NCBI GenBank assembly: GCA_016718825.1
Contig: JADKCL010000030.1
Coordinates: forward strand, 1-64,000
Source: Bacteroidota bacterium
GTDB lineage: Bacteria > Bacteroidota > Bacteroidia > J057 > JADKCL01
Direction of reading: 5' to 3'
DNA length: 64,000 bases
A program made the translations under genes and the position numbers. Below, piece after piece: positions 34,869-44,411 of this stretch. Every line of letters begins with the position of its first letter. The stretch's first letter is position 1. The notes beneath the pieces were generated by a model. That model worked only from the letters and a program-made list of their open reading frames with translations. It had not been told where the DNA came from and did no database searches.

Positions 34869-36326
34869 TCAATAATTGAGCACCTTCTTGCGTCCATGCC
34901 AATAACTGAGGATCGCATTGTAATAGAAGCTGCCCTCCACCTTGGACTTGAGCCATAGGTTGAGTTTCAGCAGGTCGCGCCATTCGGTTTCGATGGTTTG
35001 AAGGTCTTGAAGGGAGAATGACTTTTTGGCGAGGAATTTCTGAAGCATGTCCAGGAATAACCTTAAATGGCTCCATTTTTTGCCATCAATGCTTTTCCGC
35101 AATAAGGTACGCAGTTTTTGGAGCCGCACAAGCGCCTCTTCACGGTTGTTCAATCCCACGGCAATGAGCAATTCGACAAGTTTTGCCTGCGGATCGAGGT
35201 CCAGCTTTGGAATACGTTCCATCATTTCGACCACGGTTTCGGCGGCATTGCGGTGAAGGGTCGCTGCAATCTGAATGTGGATTTTGTAGAAATAATAACG
35301 TGTGAGCTCCTCCGTCGTCGAATCCTCCAACTTGATCAATTCGCTGATTTCCTTTTGCGCCAGCGGCAAATCGTTTTCGTAGAAATGATAGATGCTACTC
35401 AGTTCCAGGAATTTGGGAAGGAAATTCTTGCGTAGCGCCGGCGTAAGCTGATCCAGTTCCTTTTCGGTTTTGTAGATCAATCCGTTAATGAGCAGAAAAT
35501 CCCCGCATTCCAACGAACTTTCCATCAAGAGATTGACGGCCTGCAAACGCACTTCACGCGGATAATTTTCCTTGACCGCTTGCTTCTCCAACTGAACAAG
35601 TCTGCGGTGCAATTCGAATTTATCCTCAAATGCCTTGCTGAATCGGTATTCCGACCAAAATGCAGCCGTGTTGCTCGCATTGCTGGGCTGCGCGGTCGCA
35701 ATTTCCCTGATGTCGGACTTCACCTTTTCGGCCAGTTGTTTCAATTCTTGTGCTGAACCGGTGCCGTTGTGATGGCTTGCAATGAGCACATCCATTTTTT
35801 GCAGCAAGGTGTTGAGCGTCAGGGTTGACTGTACTTCGGATTCCAGCGTTTCGATGCGGTCGAGCGCTTTGGAATAGGCTTTCCAATCGGCATTGGGGCT
35901 TTGCGCGAGCGTATCGCGGTAGTCTTCGAGCAGGCGCAACGTCTCTTTGGGATTTTCCAATTTCTCGGAAGACTCGATGGCGGACTGGATATAGTCCAGC
36001 GCTTGGTCGTGGAAACCTTTGTAATTCAGGACTTCGTACTTGGCCCGGTACTTAAAGATGTTGAATTCGTCTTGGCTTGAATTGCTGTATTCGAGCAAAA
36101 CAGCCAAAATATCGTCGAGAAGGGCATTTTTCTGCATCGAATAAAACGCCTTGCTGAAGCTTGCAAAGTGCTTTTGGTAGATGTCGCGGTCTAGATTTTT
36201 GTTGTATTCGGTCACCGTGAGGTAACCTTTGTAAATCTGCGTAAAGCGACTATTCCGGCCGTGGAGGTTGTAGAGCCTCTTTTCCTCCTTGGCCATTCCG
36301 TGGATCAATTCAAACAGCGCCTGCAT
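34869..36326 (-). CDS. Large helical protein of unknown function
   Basis: 485 residues, no signal peptide or membrane segment. Almost entirely helical, with repeated L/E/K-rich segments (ALDYIQSAIESSEKLENP, LESEVQSTLTLNTLL, AETVVEMMERIPKLDLD), suggesting a TPR-like or coiled solenoid. No family recognised. Convergent with the TPR gene across a 34-bp gap. Confidence 0.6.
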   Translation of the reverse strand: MQALFELIHGMAKEEKRLYNLHGRNSRFTQIYKGYLTVTEYNKNLDRDIYQKHFASFSKAFYSMQKNALLDDILAVLLEYSNSSQDEFNIFKYRAKYEVLNYKGFHDQALDYIQSAIESSEKLENPKETLRLLEDYRDTLAQSPNADWKAYSKALDRIETLESEVQSTLTLNTLLQKMDVLIASHHNGTGSAQELKQLAEKVKSDIREIATAQPSNASNTAAFWSEYRFSKAFEDKFELHRRLVQLEKQAVKENYPREVRLQAVNLLMESSLECGDFLLINGLIYKTEKELDQLTPALRKNFLPKFLELSSIYHFYENDLPLAQKEISELIKLEDSTTEELTRYYFYKIHIQIAATLHRNAAETVVEMMERIPKLDLDPQAKLVELLIAVGLNNREEALVRLQKLRTLLRKSIDGKKWSHLRLFLDMLQKFLAKKSFSLQDLQTIETEWRDLLKLNLWLKSKVEGSFYYNAILSYWHGRKKVLNY

Positions 36327-36741
36327 AATTCAGAGCTTACTAAGTTGCCAATTTTTCGTCCAACGCTCGGCTACCCAACGGGTCAGAAAAGTCCAAATTC
36401 AAGCCGATTCAACAACAACGCAATTCGAAGATATAAAATAAATCCACATTCACCAAGTCAATAGGCTATATTTCAATGTTATGTGAATGTGAACTTGTTT
36501 TTAGCTGCTTAAGTTCGTCGAGATGATGCCCTAGCGGTCATCGCATACGCCTACGCAAAGCCAGTTTGAAATCAAATTCCCATTCGAATTCAACTCCCCG
36601 ATCACACGATTTCCCCAAAGCAAGATTCCCAGCAAACCCATTCAAAATGAGCCCACTGGGAAATCAAAAAGAATCTATGTAACTTCTAGAACATCCAGAA
36701 TTCAACCCAAGGCGTGATTCTGAAAATTCTGAGAATTCTGA
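36327..36741. other. Intergenic region downstream of gyrB
   Basis: No gene recognised. AT-rich. It holds three near-tandem ATTCTGA motifs just after the gyrB stop (36715-36740) and an imperfect TCCCAG/CTGGGA stem near 36628-36662 that could terminate gyrB transcription, though it lacks a T-run. Nothing else seen. Confidence 0.5.
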
Positions 36742-38715
36742 TCATGCGTCGATATTGGCATACTTCGCATTCTGCTCGATGAATTCGCGGCGAGGTGGGA
36801 CTTCATCGCCCATCAACATCGAGAAGATCCAGTCGGCATCAGCAGCACTTTCCACCGTCACGAGTTGCAAGGTGCGGAACTCCGGATCCATCGTGGTTTC
36901 CCACAATTGCTCAGGGTTCATCTCACCAAGACCTTTGTAGCGCTGAATGGTCACTTTGTCCATTCCACCCATTTCCTCGACCAAAATTTCGCGTTCGGCT
37001 TCGGTCCAGCAGTACTTGGCCTGCTTGCCTTTGCGCACTTGATAGAGGGGAGGAGAGGCGATATAGAGGTAGCCCGATTCGATCAGGGCCTTCATGTAGC
37101 GGTAGAAAAACGTCAAAATCAGCGTGCGAATGTGCGAACCGTCGACGTCAGCATCCGTCATGATGATGATTTTGTGATAACGGAGGCGATCCATGTTCAG
37201 TTCTTCGCCAGCGCCGATCCCTGAAACCCCGAGGGCAGTGATCATGTTCTTGATCTCCTCGTTTTCGTAGATGCGCGAAGGATGGGCCTTCTCCACGTTC
37301 AAAATCTTACCACGCAACGGCAAAATGGCCTGAAAGAAGCGGTTACGACCTTGCTTGGCCGAACCACCTGCGGAGTCACCTTCCACGAGGTACAATTCGC
37401 ATTCCTCGGGTTTGCGGCTGCTGCAGTCGGCGAGCTTTCCAGGAAGGCCACCACCCACAAGTGTGTTTTTGCGTTGCACAAGTTCGCGGGCCTTCTTGGC
37501 CGCGTTCCGCGCTTCTGCACTCAAAATCACCTTTTGGATGATCACGGCAGCTACCTTCGGATTTTCCTCGAGGTATTCGTTGAGCGCTTTATAGACGATG
37601 GTTTCGACAAAACTGCCGACGTCGCTGTTGCCGAGTTTGGTCTTCGTCTGCCCTTCGAATTGAGGCTCAGGCACTTTGACCGAAATCACGCAAGTCAAAC
37701 CTTCGCGGAAGTCATCGCCCGAAATTTCGAATTTGAGCTTCGAAGTCGCACCGGTTTTGTCGGCGTAGTTTTTCATGCTGCGCGTCATGGCCTTTTTGAA
37801 GCCGGAAACGTGCGTGCCCCCTTCGTGGGTGTTGATGTTGTTGACGTAGCTGTGCAGATTTTCCGTGTAGCTGCGGTTGTATTGCAGCGCAACTTCGACG
37901 GGAACCGTACCTGCTTCATCGATGCCGCTGATAAAAATCGGCTCCGAATGCAAGGGTTCGCGGCTTTGGTCGAGGAATTGGACAAACTCCTTGATACCGC
38001 CTTCGCTGTGATAATGCTTCTGAAGCGGACCACTGTAGGTCACAACGCCGTTGTCATCTTTGATTTCGACTTCTTCGCGCTCGTCTGTGAGCGTGATGCG
38101 CACACCTGCATTCAGGAACGCGAGCTCACGCATACGTGCTGCGAGGGTGTCGAACTTGTATTCGGTCGTGGTGAAGATCGTGCCATCGGGCCAGAAAGTG
38201 GTTTCCGTGCCACGTTCGGTCGTTTCGCCGACAACTTTGACATCGTATTGCGGGATACCCCGTTTGTATTCCTGCTGATAGATTTTCCCGTCGCGGTGCA
38301 CACGCACAAGACATGGATCGGAAAGCGCATTCACGCAGCTCACGCCCACACCGTGAAGACCACCGGAGACCTTGTAGGAGCTCTTGTCAAACTTGCCACC
38401 GGCGTGAAGCACGGTCATGACGACCTCGAGGGCGCTTTTGCCTTCCTTCTCGTGCATGTCCACCGGAATGCCACGGCCGTTGTCACGCACACGGATCGAA
38501 TTGTCTGGCTGTATGAATACCTGAATGTCAGTGGCATAGCCACCCATCACTTCGTCGATCGAGTTGTCTACAACCTCATAGACCAAGTGGTGCAAACCAC
38601 GTACGCCAATGTCGCCGATGTACATCGCCGGACGCATCCGCACTGCTTCCAAGCCTTCCAACACCTGAATATTGGAAGCATTATAATTGCTGTTGTCTTT
38701 GATTTCGTCGCTCAT
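36742..38715 (-). CDS. gyrB: DNA gyrase subunit B
   Basis: 657 residues, the usual length for Bacteroidota. The ATPase GHKL domain shows VYEVVDNSIDEVMGG and DNGRGIPVDMHEKEGKSALE, then GGLHGVGVSCVNALS. The TOPRIM domain has EGDSAGGSAKQGRNR and DADVDGSHI. The C-terminal EQLWETTMDPEFRTL is normal. Introduces negative supercoils with GyrA, which lies elsewhere. The start is supported by the MSDEIKDNSNYNASNIQVLEGLEAVR context (first ~25 residues). A DnaA-box-like site lies 163 bp upstream. Confidence 0.97.
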   Translation of the reverse strand: MSDEIKDNSNYNASNIQVLEGLEAVRMRPAMYIGDIGVRGLHHLVYEVVDNSIDEVMGGYATDIQVFIQPDNSIRVRDNGRGIPVDMHEKEGKSALEVVMTVLHAGGKFDKSSYKVSGGLHGVGVSCVNALSDPCLVRVHRDGKIYQQEYKRGIPQYDVKVVGETTERGTETTFWPDGTIFTTTEYKFDTLAARMRELAFLNAGVRITLTDEREEVEIKDDNGVVTYSGPLQKHYHSEGGIKEFVQFLDQSREPLHSEPIFISGIDEAGTVPVEVALQYNRSYTENLHSYVNNINTHEGGTHVSGFKKAMTRSMKNYADKTGATSKLKFEISGDDFREGLTCVISVKVPEPQFEGQTKTKLGNSDVGSFVETIVYKALNEYLEENPKVAAVIIQKVILSAEARNAAKKARELVQRKNTLVGGGLPGKLADCSSRKPEECELYLVEGDSAGGSAKQGRNRFFQAILPLRGKILNVEKAHPSRIYENEEIKNMITALGVSGIGAGEELNMDRLRYHKIIIMTDADVDGSHIRTLILTFFYRYMKALIESGYLYIASPPLYQVRKGKQAKYCWTEAEREILVEEMGGMDKVTIQRYKGLGEMNPEQLWETTMDPEFRTLQLVTVESAADADWIFSMLMGDEVPPRREFIEQNAKYANIDA

Positions 38716-39093
38716 GCTCTTTGTGTCACTTCCTTGCTTTTGATCCGTCGAAATGAGGCCGCAAAGGATTCAATTTCAGCGAATTTTAAACAAGGAGTCA
38801 TTTCAAACAATTAATCATTTCAGAAAGGTTAAAAATACGTCTAAATCGCCGAATTAACCCGATTTTGAAAGGGATTTTATCCACAGACGGGAGAATCGTC
38901 CCTGGTTTTTATTCAAGATTTAGTTCGCTGGATTGGAGGCTGAATTTCCAAATTAGGCACTGATAAACAGCACTTTATGAGTAATTTGTGCATTTGGCCT
39001 ATTTGGCGGTTCGGATATTCCGAGAATCTGAACTAATTCTGAATGAAATATGCACAATCTTGGTTGTCGGAGACTGACTTTTTTGCAAAAGGA
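38716..39093. other. gyrB upstream region
   Basis: About 380 bp of AT-rich DNA between gyrB and a lipoprotein gene that runs in the same direction. No coding frame is convincing. A perfect DnaA-box consensus lies at 38878-38886; no cluster of boxes or AT-rich 13-mers is seen. Confidence 0.5.
38878..38886 (+). promoter_or_regulatory. DnaA-box consensus TTATCCACA
   Basis: An exact match to the 9-mer DnaA box, single copy, upstream of gyrB. It could be a DnaA regulatory site for gyrB or a chance match in AT-rich DNA. Confidence 0.4.
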
Positions 39094-39513
39094 TCAGTCG
39101 ATCAGCTTCAGATTCAGGCTGAGGTCTCTGGTCGTATAGCAGGTTTCGTTGCAATTCGTTGTGGAATTATAGCTGAGCTTGCCACCATCGACCGCATACA
39201 CCGTCGCGCCGCGTTGCCTGTATTTGACCACGAAGCTATACCGCTGCTCAATCGGCAAGACGTAACTCACGCTGCCGCCTGAAACCGTATCCCGAAAGTA
39301 AAGGCTGCTGTCGCTCGCATTTCCGAAATAGACGGAAAGCGGCACTGCCAGGTTTTCGGTGTCGTTGGTGATGGAAAGGTAGACGCTTGCTTCCGTGGGC
39401 CGAAACGTATTGCAAAACAGCGTCGGATCGCAATCGGAATCATTGTTGTTGAGGCAGGCCGAAAAAGGAACGGCAAGGAGAAAAAGCAGGCAAAATTGAA
39501 GGTAACGGCGCAT
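39094..39513 (-). CDS. Small lipoprotein of unknown function
   Basis: 139 residues. Leader LQFCLLFLLAVPFSAC with lipobox PFSAC. Contains several cysteines (CDPTLFCNTF, TTNCNETCYTT) that may form disulfides in the periplasm, and a beta-rich body. It ends the run of three same-strand genes from 43291 and begins 2 bp after the barrel gene's stop, so is in the same transcript. Confidence 0.65.
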   Translation of the reverse strand: MRRYLQFCLLFLLAVPFSACLNNNDSDCDPTLFCNTFRPTEASVYLSITNDTENLAVPLSVYFGNASDSSLYFRDTVSGGSVSYVLPIEQRYSFVVKYRQRGATVYAVDGGKLSYNSTTNCNETCYTTRDLSLNLKLID

Positions 39514-39515
39514 AG

Positions 39516-40079
39516 TCAGTTGACGAGAATGGTGATGGTGAGGACAATGCGATGGTCAAATACGTTTTTCGTTTGCATCGGAAGGTATTGATAACCCAGC
39601 CTTGCAATGATGGCGCCAGGGTCGGAAATGTAGGGGCCTGCCTCGGCGCTCCAGGCAAATCCAGTGGAGGCCGCTGCCTTCGTACCGCGATAATCGCCAA
39701 ATCCCAATCCGCCAAAGCCTGCAACGTAGGCCCCAAAATGGGTGGATTCGTCGAATTCGTTCAGCAAGAAGCGCTTTTCAGCTTGCAATCCGAGCAAATA
39801 GCGCCGCTCGCGGTATTGGAAATAGGTCTCGGGTGCTTCCCCTTCGATCATCACCCTTTTGGTGCCCAACCTGCCCTTAAAAGTGGCTGACAAGGAGGCG
39901 TTTGCGGTAGGGAAGGCAATCCCCGCCAATCCGCCCATCATCACGTCCGTATGATTGAAATTGAAGTCAATTCCCAATTCAGGCATTGGGCCGTCTGATT
40001 GGGCCTTGATTTGAGGTGCAGCAAGGACGCCAAACAGCAATGCTGCAAAGCAACTCAACGCGTTCCGGCGACCCTTCAT
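39516..40079 (-). CDS. Outer-membrane beta-barrel-like protein
   Basis: 187 residues from ATG 40079. Signal peptide FAALLFGVLAAPQIKAQ. Strands alternate polar and hydrophobic residues (GIDFNFNHTDVMMGG, RRYLLGLQAEKRFLL, FGAYVAGFGGLGFGDY, AIIARLGYQYLP), ending in RIVLTITILVN. Glycine-rich turns fit a small outer-membrane barrel. Lies 35 bp after the AsmA-like gene. Confidence 0.65.
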   Translation of the reverse strand: MKGRRNALSCFAALLFGVLAAPQIKAQSDGPMPELGIDFNFNHTDVMMGGLAGIAFPTANASLSATFKGRLGTKRVMIEGEAPETYFQYRERRYLLGLQAEKRFLLNEFDESTHFGAYVAGFGGLGFGDYRGTKAAASTGFAWSAEAGPYISDPGAIIARLGYQYLPMQTKNVFDHRIVLTITILVN

Positions 40080-40114
40080 TCCAATGTATTGCGCTAGGAG
40101 CATTGGCGGATTTC

Positions 40115-43100
40115 TTATTTTTTCATCAATGCATCAGCCTTTGCGCGGGCATCGGCCATTACCTTGTCCGCCTTGGCATTGGCTTCGCGTTCCACCTTGT
40201 TGGCGCTGTCGATGGCTTCTTTGCGCACAAGATCCGCAGCCTTTTTCTTGGCGATTTTCTCCAACGGATTTTTGGCGGATTTTTCCATGTCATCGGCCTT
40301 TTTATTGGCTTCGGATTTGATCTTGTCAGCCGCAGTTTTGCCGTCTGCGCGGATCTTCGCTGCTACCTTTTCAGCCTCAGCAATGAGCTTCGCAGCTTCC
40401 GCTTTGGCCTTCTCCTTGGCATCGTCGATTTTTTCCGTCACGACAGCTTTGACCGAATCCTTGACCACCTTCACAGTCTCTTCGATTTTCTCCTGAACCA
40501 ATTCCGTTGCGGATTCGCCGTTGGCGTTCTTGACGTAGGTGATTTTCGGATTGTCGACGGTGCCGCCCAAGCCAACGCTCACTTTGAAATTCTGCCCTGC
40601 ATCCATCGGCTTGCCGATGAGTCCGCCTACGGCGCTCATCGCAGCTTGTCCAGCGACGCCGACCGGCAGGTCGAATGCCAAATCATAGGCCATCGATTGA
40701 TCCAAGCCATTGCTGCCCTTGACGGTCATTTTTCCATTTCCAATCGGAACGTCAAAAGGTTCGACGTTGATGCGGCCATTGGCCACTTTGAAGAAAATCT
40801 TGATGTCCTTGAGGTTGAGCTGCCGCAGTTTCTCGACCTTGATTTTGTCAGCCACCATGTCCAAGGCCTTGAAGCCCTTCAAGCTGCCATCGGTCACCGT
40901 TGCAATGCCGTCCGGGATATTGATCGAATTCAAATCCGGACTCATGTCGCCCAGCAATTTGCCGGTCATCGAGAAGCTCGTCCCGAATTTGCCGTTGACA
41001 AACTTGGCGATCGGAGCAAAGCTCTTGATGATCACAAAAGTCTCATAGGACTTCTTGATGTCCAGATTGTTGATCCCGACCGCGAAGTCCACCGCTGGCG
41101 CTTTGACATCCTTGGTATCATAGCCGCCACCCAGTTTGAAGTTGCCACCCAGTGTGTTGAATACGAGGTTGTTGAAGCTCACTTTGCGGTCACGCAAGAG
41201 CACTTGACCTGCCATGTTGTCCAACGTCAGGTTGTCGTAGAGCACCTTGGCAATGCTCGTATTGAACGTGAAGTCGATGTCGCCCGGCACTTCGTACACC
41301 TCCATCGGCACCTCCGGCGCGGCGGCTTGAGCGGAAGGGGCAGGGGTAGGCTCATCAACGATCCATTCGTTGACATCAAACTTGCTGGAGGTCAGGTTCA
41401 TTTCTCCTTTGATGTTCTGATTGGGCAACAAGGCGTAGGCAAGGTAATTGTTCAGATAGCCGGTGATATTGACCGGGCTGTGGCCTACTTCGCCGATGTA
41501 TTTCTCGATGTTGAGTTTCTCCGGTGTGAAGGTGATCCGTCCGGCGCTGATGGCGATTCCCTGGGGAACATCCGTCGAAACGTATTTCAGGCCGGTAACA
41601 TTCAGCGAACCGCTTGTCGGCAGGTCGGCGTAACGCTCGGCTTCGATGTCGCTCATTTTGCCGCTTGTGGTCACGTCCAAGTCCAGCATTCCAGACATCG
41701 TCGTACCTTCGACGGGGTAAATTTTGGCCAGTTTTGTCAGGTTGAGCTTACCTTTTGCCGTGGCCGAATAGTTGACGTCGTCAAAGTTTCTTGCACTCAA
41801 TGTGGCATCCAACGGTTCGCCGTCGATTTCCGCATGGAATTTGGTGACATTCAGAACCGCCTCTGCAATGTTGGTGCCAGGGCATTTCATGTCGGCAATC
41901 ATGCTCATCTTGTCAATTGCCGAAGGGAAGTCCACCGTTTTGTAGTAGCCATTCTCCAACTTCATAATCGCATTCACCACTGGGAATAAACCTTTGTCGA
42001 CGTTCACTGTCCCTTTGGCTGTGCCATCCACGGTGAATTTGCCTTTCATGTCCTGGCCTTCCATCGGGAACATTTTCAGGAGGTCCTCCAAATTCAAGCT
42101 GGCCTTGAGATAGGCATCAATGAACATGTTGGCCTTTGTGACGCCGGTAAGCAGCAACCGCGCATCGATCGGGGCCTTGCCAAACATTGCATGGAACTTC
42201 GGAAATTCGATTTTCAAGTTGTCGAGCGTAGGGCCGGGGCTTTCGGCTTTGAAGTCGAAGTTGATGTCTTTCACTTCCTCCGTCAGGTCAGGATATTTGA
42301 ATCGGCCATTTTCCACGCCCAAATGCACCTTGAATCCCGGGATTGACTTTTCGTTGTAATTGCCTTTCACGCTGCCATCCAAGCTGAAAGTACCATCGGT
42401 GTCAATGTCGGAGAAGTCCTTTGTGTACATGCCCGGAACCATCGACAGGATGCTTTTGAAGGTATTCTCATTCGTCCCGAATTTGATATCCATGCCGATG
42501 TTGTCCCCCTTCATGGTCACCATGCCATCGAATTTCAACTCGATCTCGTTGAGGCCGATGCGGTTGTCTTTCAGCGTGTAAATGCCATTTTTGGTGTCAA
42601 TGTTCACGGTCAAGTCCGCATCGATCTTGCCTTTGTTCAAGTAGTTGGTACCGCCCATTTTGAATGTGACGGTGTCGGCAGAGGTATATGTGTCAAAATC
42701 GTAGGCATCGTCCTGAAAGTCGCCGTTGCCTTTGTGGTTGAGGTTATCGATTTTAAGGTACATGTCGCCGGCACGGTCGTCATAGATGACCTGACCATTG
42801 TTGATGGCATACCCGCTCAATTGCAGCGAAAGGGCAGAGGAGGATGTATCCACTGCGGCGGTGTCCACGGCTAGCGTGTCCGTACTGGGTTTCATGATGT
42901 CCCAATTGGCCTTGCCGGCTTTGTTGACTTTGGCATGGATGCGCGGTGCGTCCAACGTGAGTTTGTTCACCTTGTATTTGTCTCCAAAGAGGCTAAACAG
43001 ATCGACCACGACCCCAAAACGCTCGACATCCAAAAGGGTATCCCCCTTGAATTCGTCCTTGCCGATCACCCCGAATTTGTCCAAAGACACCGTCAAGTTG

Positions 43101-43291
43101 GGGAAGTTGCGGAAGATACCGATCCCGATGTCTTCAAAGTACACCGTTGCATTCACCTCCTTGTTGATGTAATCCTTGACGGCTTGTTTGATTTGTTTTC
43201 CAAAGATGAATGGAATGAGGATGAGGATGATCAACAGCACCCCAAGGGTAATGGCTGTGACCTTTAACGTTTTCTTCAGAAATTTTTTCAT
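40115..43291 (-). CDS. AsmA-family protein with charged coiled-coil C-terminus
   Basis: 1058 residues. An N-terminal membrane anchor (LKVTAITLGVLLIILILIPFIFG, after basic KKFLKK) leads into the AsmA domain (YINKEVNATVYFEDIGIGIFRNFPNLTVSLDKFGV region) and repeating beta strands through residue ~920. AsmA-like proteins form bridge-like channels that move phospholipid between membranes. The last ~120 residues are Ala/Lys/Glu-rich coiled coil (AEAAKLIAEAEKVAAKIRAD, KSEANKKADDMEKSAKN), an unusual tail that may bind another envelope component. Longer than typical AsmA. Confidence 0.82.
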   Translation of the reverse strand: MKKFLKKTLKVTAITLGVLLIILILIPFIFGKQIKQAVKDYINKEVNATVYFEDIGIGIFRNFPNLTVSLDKFGVIGKDEFKGDTLLDVERFGVVVDLFSLFGDKYKVNKLTLDAPRIHAKVNKAGKANWDIMKPSTDTLAVDTAAVDTSSSALSLQLSGYAINNGQVIYDDRAGDMYLKIDNLNHKGNGDFQDDAYDFDTYTSADTVTFKMGGTNYLNKGKIDADLTVNIDTKNGIYTLKDNRIGLNEIELKFDGMVTMKGDNIGMDIKFGTNENTFKSILSMVPGMYTKDFSDIDTDGTFSLDGSVKGNYNEKSIPGFKVHLGVENGRFKYPDLTEEVKDINFDFKAESPGPTLDNLKIEFPKFHAMFGKAPIDARLLLTGVTKANMFIDAYLKASLNLEDLLKMFPMEGQDMKGKFTVDGTAKGTVNVDKGLFPVVNAIMKLENGYYKTVDFPSAIDKMSMIADMKCPGTNIAEAVLNVTKFHAEIDGEPLDATLSARNFDDVNYSATAKGKLNLTKLAKIYPVEGTTMSGMLDLDVTTSGKMSDIEAERYADLPTSGSLNVTGLKYVSTDVPQGIAISAGRITFTPEKLNIEKYIGEVGHSPVNITGYLNNYLAYALLPNQNIKGEMNLTSSKFDVNEWIVDEPTPAPSAQAAAPEVPMEVYEVPGDIDFTFNTSIAKVLYDNLTLDNMAGQVLLRDRKVSFNNLVFNTLGGNFKLGGGYDTKDVKAPAVDFAVGINNLDIKKSYETFVIIKSFAPIAKFVNGKFGTSFSMTGKLLGDMSPDLNSINIPDGIATVTDGSLKGFKALDMVADKIKVEKLRQLNLKDIKIFFKVANGRINVEPFDVPIGNGKMTVKGSNGLDQSMAYDLAFDLPVGVAGQAAMSAVGGLIGKPMDAGQNFKVSVGLGGTVDNPKITYVKNANGESATELVQEKIEETVKVVKDSVKAVVTEKIDDAKEKAKAEAAKLIAEAEKVAAKIRADGKTAADKIKSEANKKADDMEKSAKNPLEKIAKKKAADLVRKEAIDSANKVEREANAKADKVMADARAKADALMKK

Positions 43292-43449
43292 GATCGGGGT
43301 AGAGGCTGACAGAATTTTTTAAGCGCTGCAAATTTAGGGAAAAGTTGTTCCCCGAGAATCGACATTGCAACCTGAATTATGCACAACAATCGGGCCAGAA
43401 CCATCGTTCCTAATGGATGCTATTTGCCTAAAGGGGAGCCGGTCAACGT

Positions 43450-43803
43450 TTACAGTTGAATTCCGAAGGCTGTCGCTGAAATTTGGCGAACAATGATTTC
43501 GAAGTCATCCGGTTTCACTTTCGTTCGGAGATGTGAATTGGGAATGACGTCTTTCACGCGAAAGAGACTGACAAGGTGTAGGCGAATTTCTCGATAAGGC
43601 TTATCCATTGGCATGGAAAGCATATCGTCAATCAACTGAAAGCTGAATTCATCGTCAATTTTTTGCGAGGTGATCATCACCGCGACGAACGCATCTTCCA
43701 ATTCGATGGCATCGTCTGTGGAGAGGACCAAAGCAGGATGGTTTTGAATGCCTTGCGGCAGGTAGAACGGCAATTCTACGATTTCGCGTTGCCTGACTTT
43801 CAT
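43450..43803 (-). CDS. PemK/MazF-like protein (candidate toxin)
   Basis: 117 residues. It has the PemK/MazF-like ordering: RQREIVELPFYLPQG start, HPALVLSTDD, AFVAVMITSQ, REIRLHLVSLFR and KDVIPNSHLR. MazF-type toxins are RNA endonucleases; catalytic Arg/Thr residues are not confirmable here. The start overlaps the stop of the upstream helical gene by ATGA, giving a tight two-gene unit, as in toxin-antitoxin modules, though an atypical partner. Confidence 0.6.
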   Translation of the reverse strand: MKVRQREIVELPFYLPQGIQNHPALVLSTDDAIELEDAFVAVMITSQKIDDEFSFQLIDDMLSMPMDKPYREIRLHLVSLFRVKDVIPNSHLRTKVKPDDFEIIVRQISATAFGIQL

Positions 43804-44276
43804 TTCCAGTGCGAGATCGAAATTGAAGTGGCCGATTTAGATTTTTCAGCCATTGCCTTGATCAACTCGGATCTCTTCGGATTCGTTTTAATCTTTTTCC
43901 CTACGAGTCTACGAAGCATTGCCTCCAAATCGTAAAATTCTATCAGAATGACCTTTGCAAGTTCGGTCAGTCCGGTGTCGACTTGATTCTCGTCATCAGC
44001 AAGAATTTGTTTGATTTTGCGAAAAGCGAGAATTTGCTCTCTGAGAGCGTCCAGAATTTCCTTTGTTTCCGCTCCCGATGGATTGGATTGAATACTGACC
44101 ATTGTACCGAGCAACGTGAAATGCAATTCCTGCAACCGATCGACAATGGGATTGGTACCGAAATCTTGTTTTACTTTCAAATCCAATCCCTTCGCATGCG
44201 CACGACGATGTACGCCGTACGCCTTTTTGATCCGGCTAAGATTAGAATCAATAGGTTTTAAGGTCTTGACTAACAT
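43800..44276 (-). CDS. Helical partner of the MazF-like gene, candidate antitoxin
   Basis: 158 residues from ATG 44276. Mostly helical, with a basic N-terminus (LSRIKKAYGVHRRAHAKGLDLKVK) and heptad-like segments (EILDALREQILAFRKIKQILAD, ELAKVILIEFYDLEAMLRRL), ending in a KKIKTNPKRSELIKAMAEKSK stretch. No DNA-binding fold is obvious. Overlaps the MazF-like gene by four bases, so translation is coupled. It could be an antitoxin of a new type; no family recognised. Confidence 0.5.
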   Translation of the reverse strand: MLVKTLKPIDSNLSRIKKAYGVHRRAHAKGLDLKVKQDFGTNPIVDRLQELHFTLLGTMVSIQSNPSGAETKEILDALREQILAFRKIKQILADDENQVDTGLTELAKVILIEFYDLEAMLRRLVGKKIKTNPKRSELIKAMAEKSKSATSISISHWK

Positions 44277-44354
44277 TTTGAAGTCGTTGAATCTGAACAA
44301 AAATGGTTCAAATCGAGGGAAAATGCAAATGATACATTGCACCTGTCACCCCAA

Positions 44355-44385
44355 CAAAAAAGGGGCGAACCGAAGTCCACCCCTT
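44355..44385 (-). terminator. Rho-independent terminator of the nuo operon
   Basis: On the minus strand AGGGGTGGAC and GTTCGCCCCT pair (two wobble pairs) around a TTCG tetraloop, followed by TTTTTT. It lies 27 bp past the nuoL stop. Confidence 0.9.
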
Positions 44386-44411
44386 GTATTTTCAATCACC
44401 AATGTGATCCC

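Noticed and set aside
37282..38814. 510-residue frame antisense to gyrB
   Set aside because: Shadow of gyrB codon bias; no plausible start context or homology.
38716..39093. Replication origin near gyrB
   Set aside because: Only one DnaA box, no dnaA or dnaN neighbour, no box cluster.
40016..41989. 657-residue frame antisense to the AsmA-like gene
   Set aside because: No signal or domain and lies wholly within a better-supported gene.
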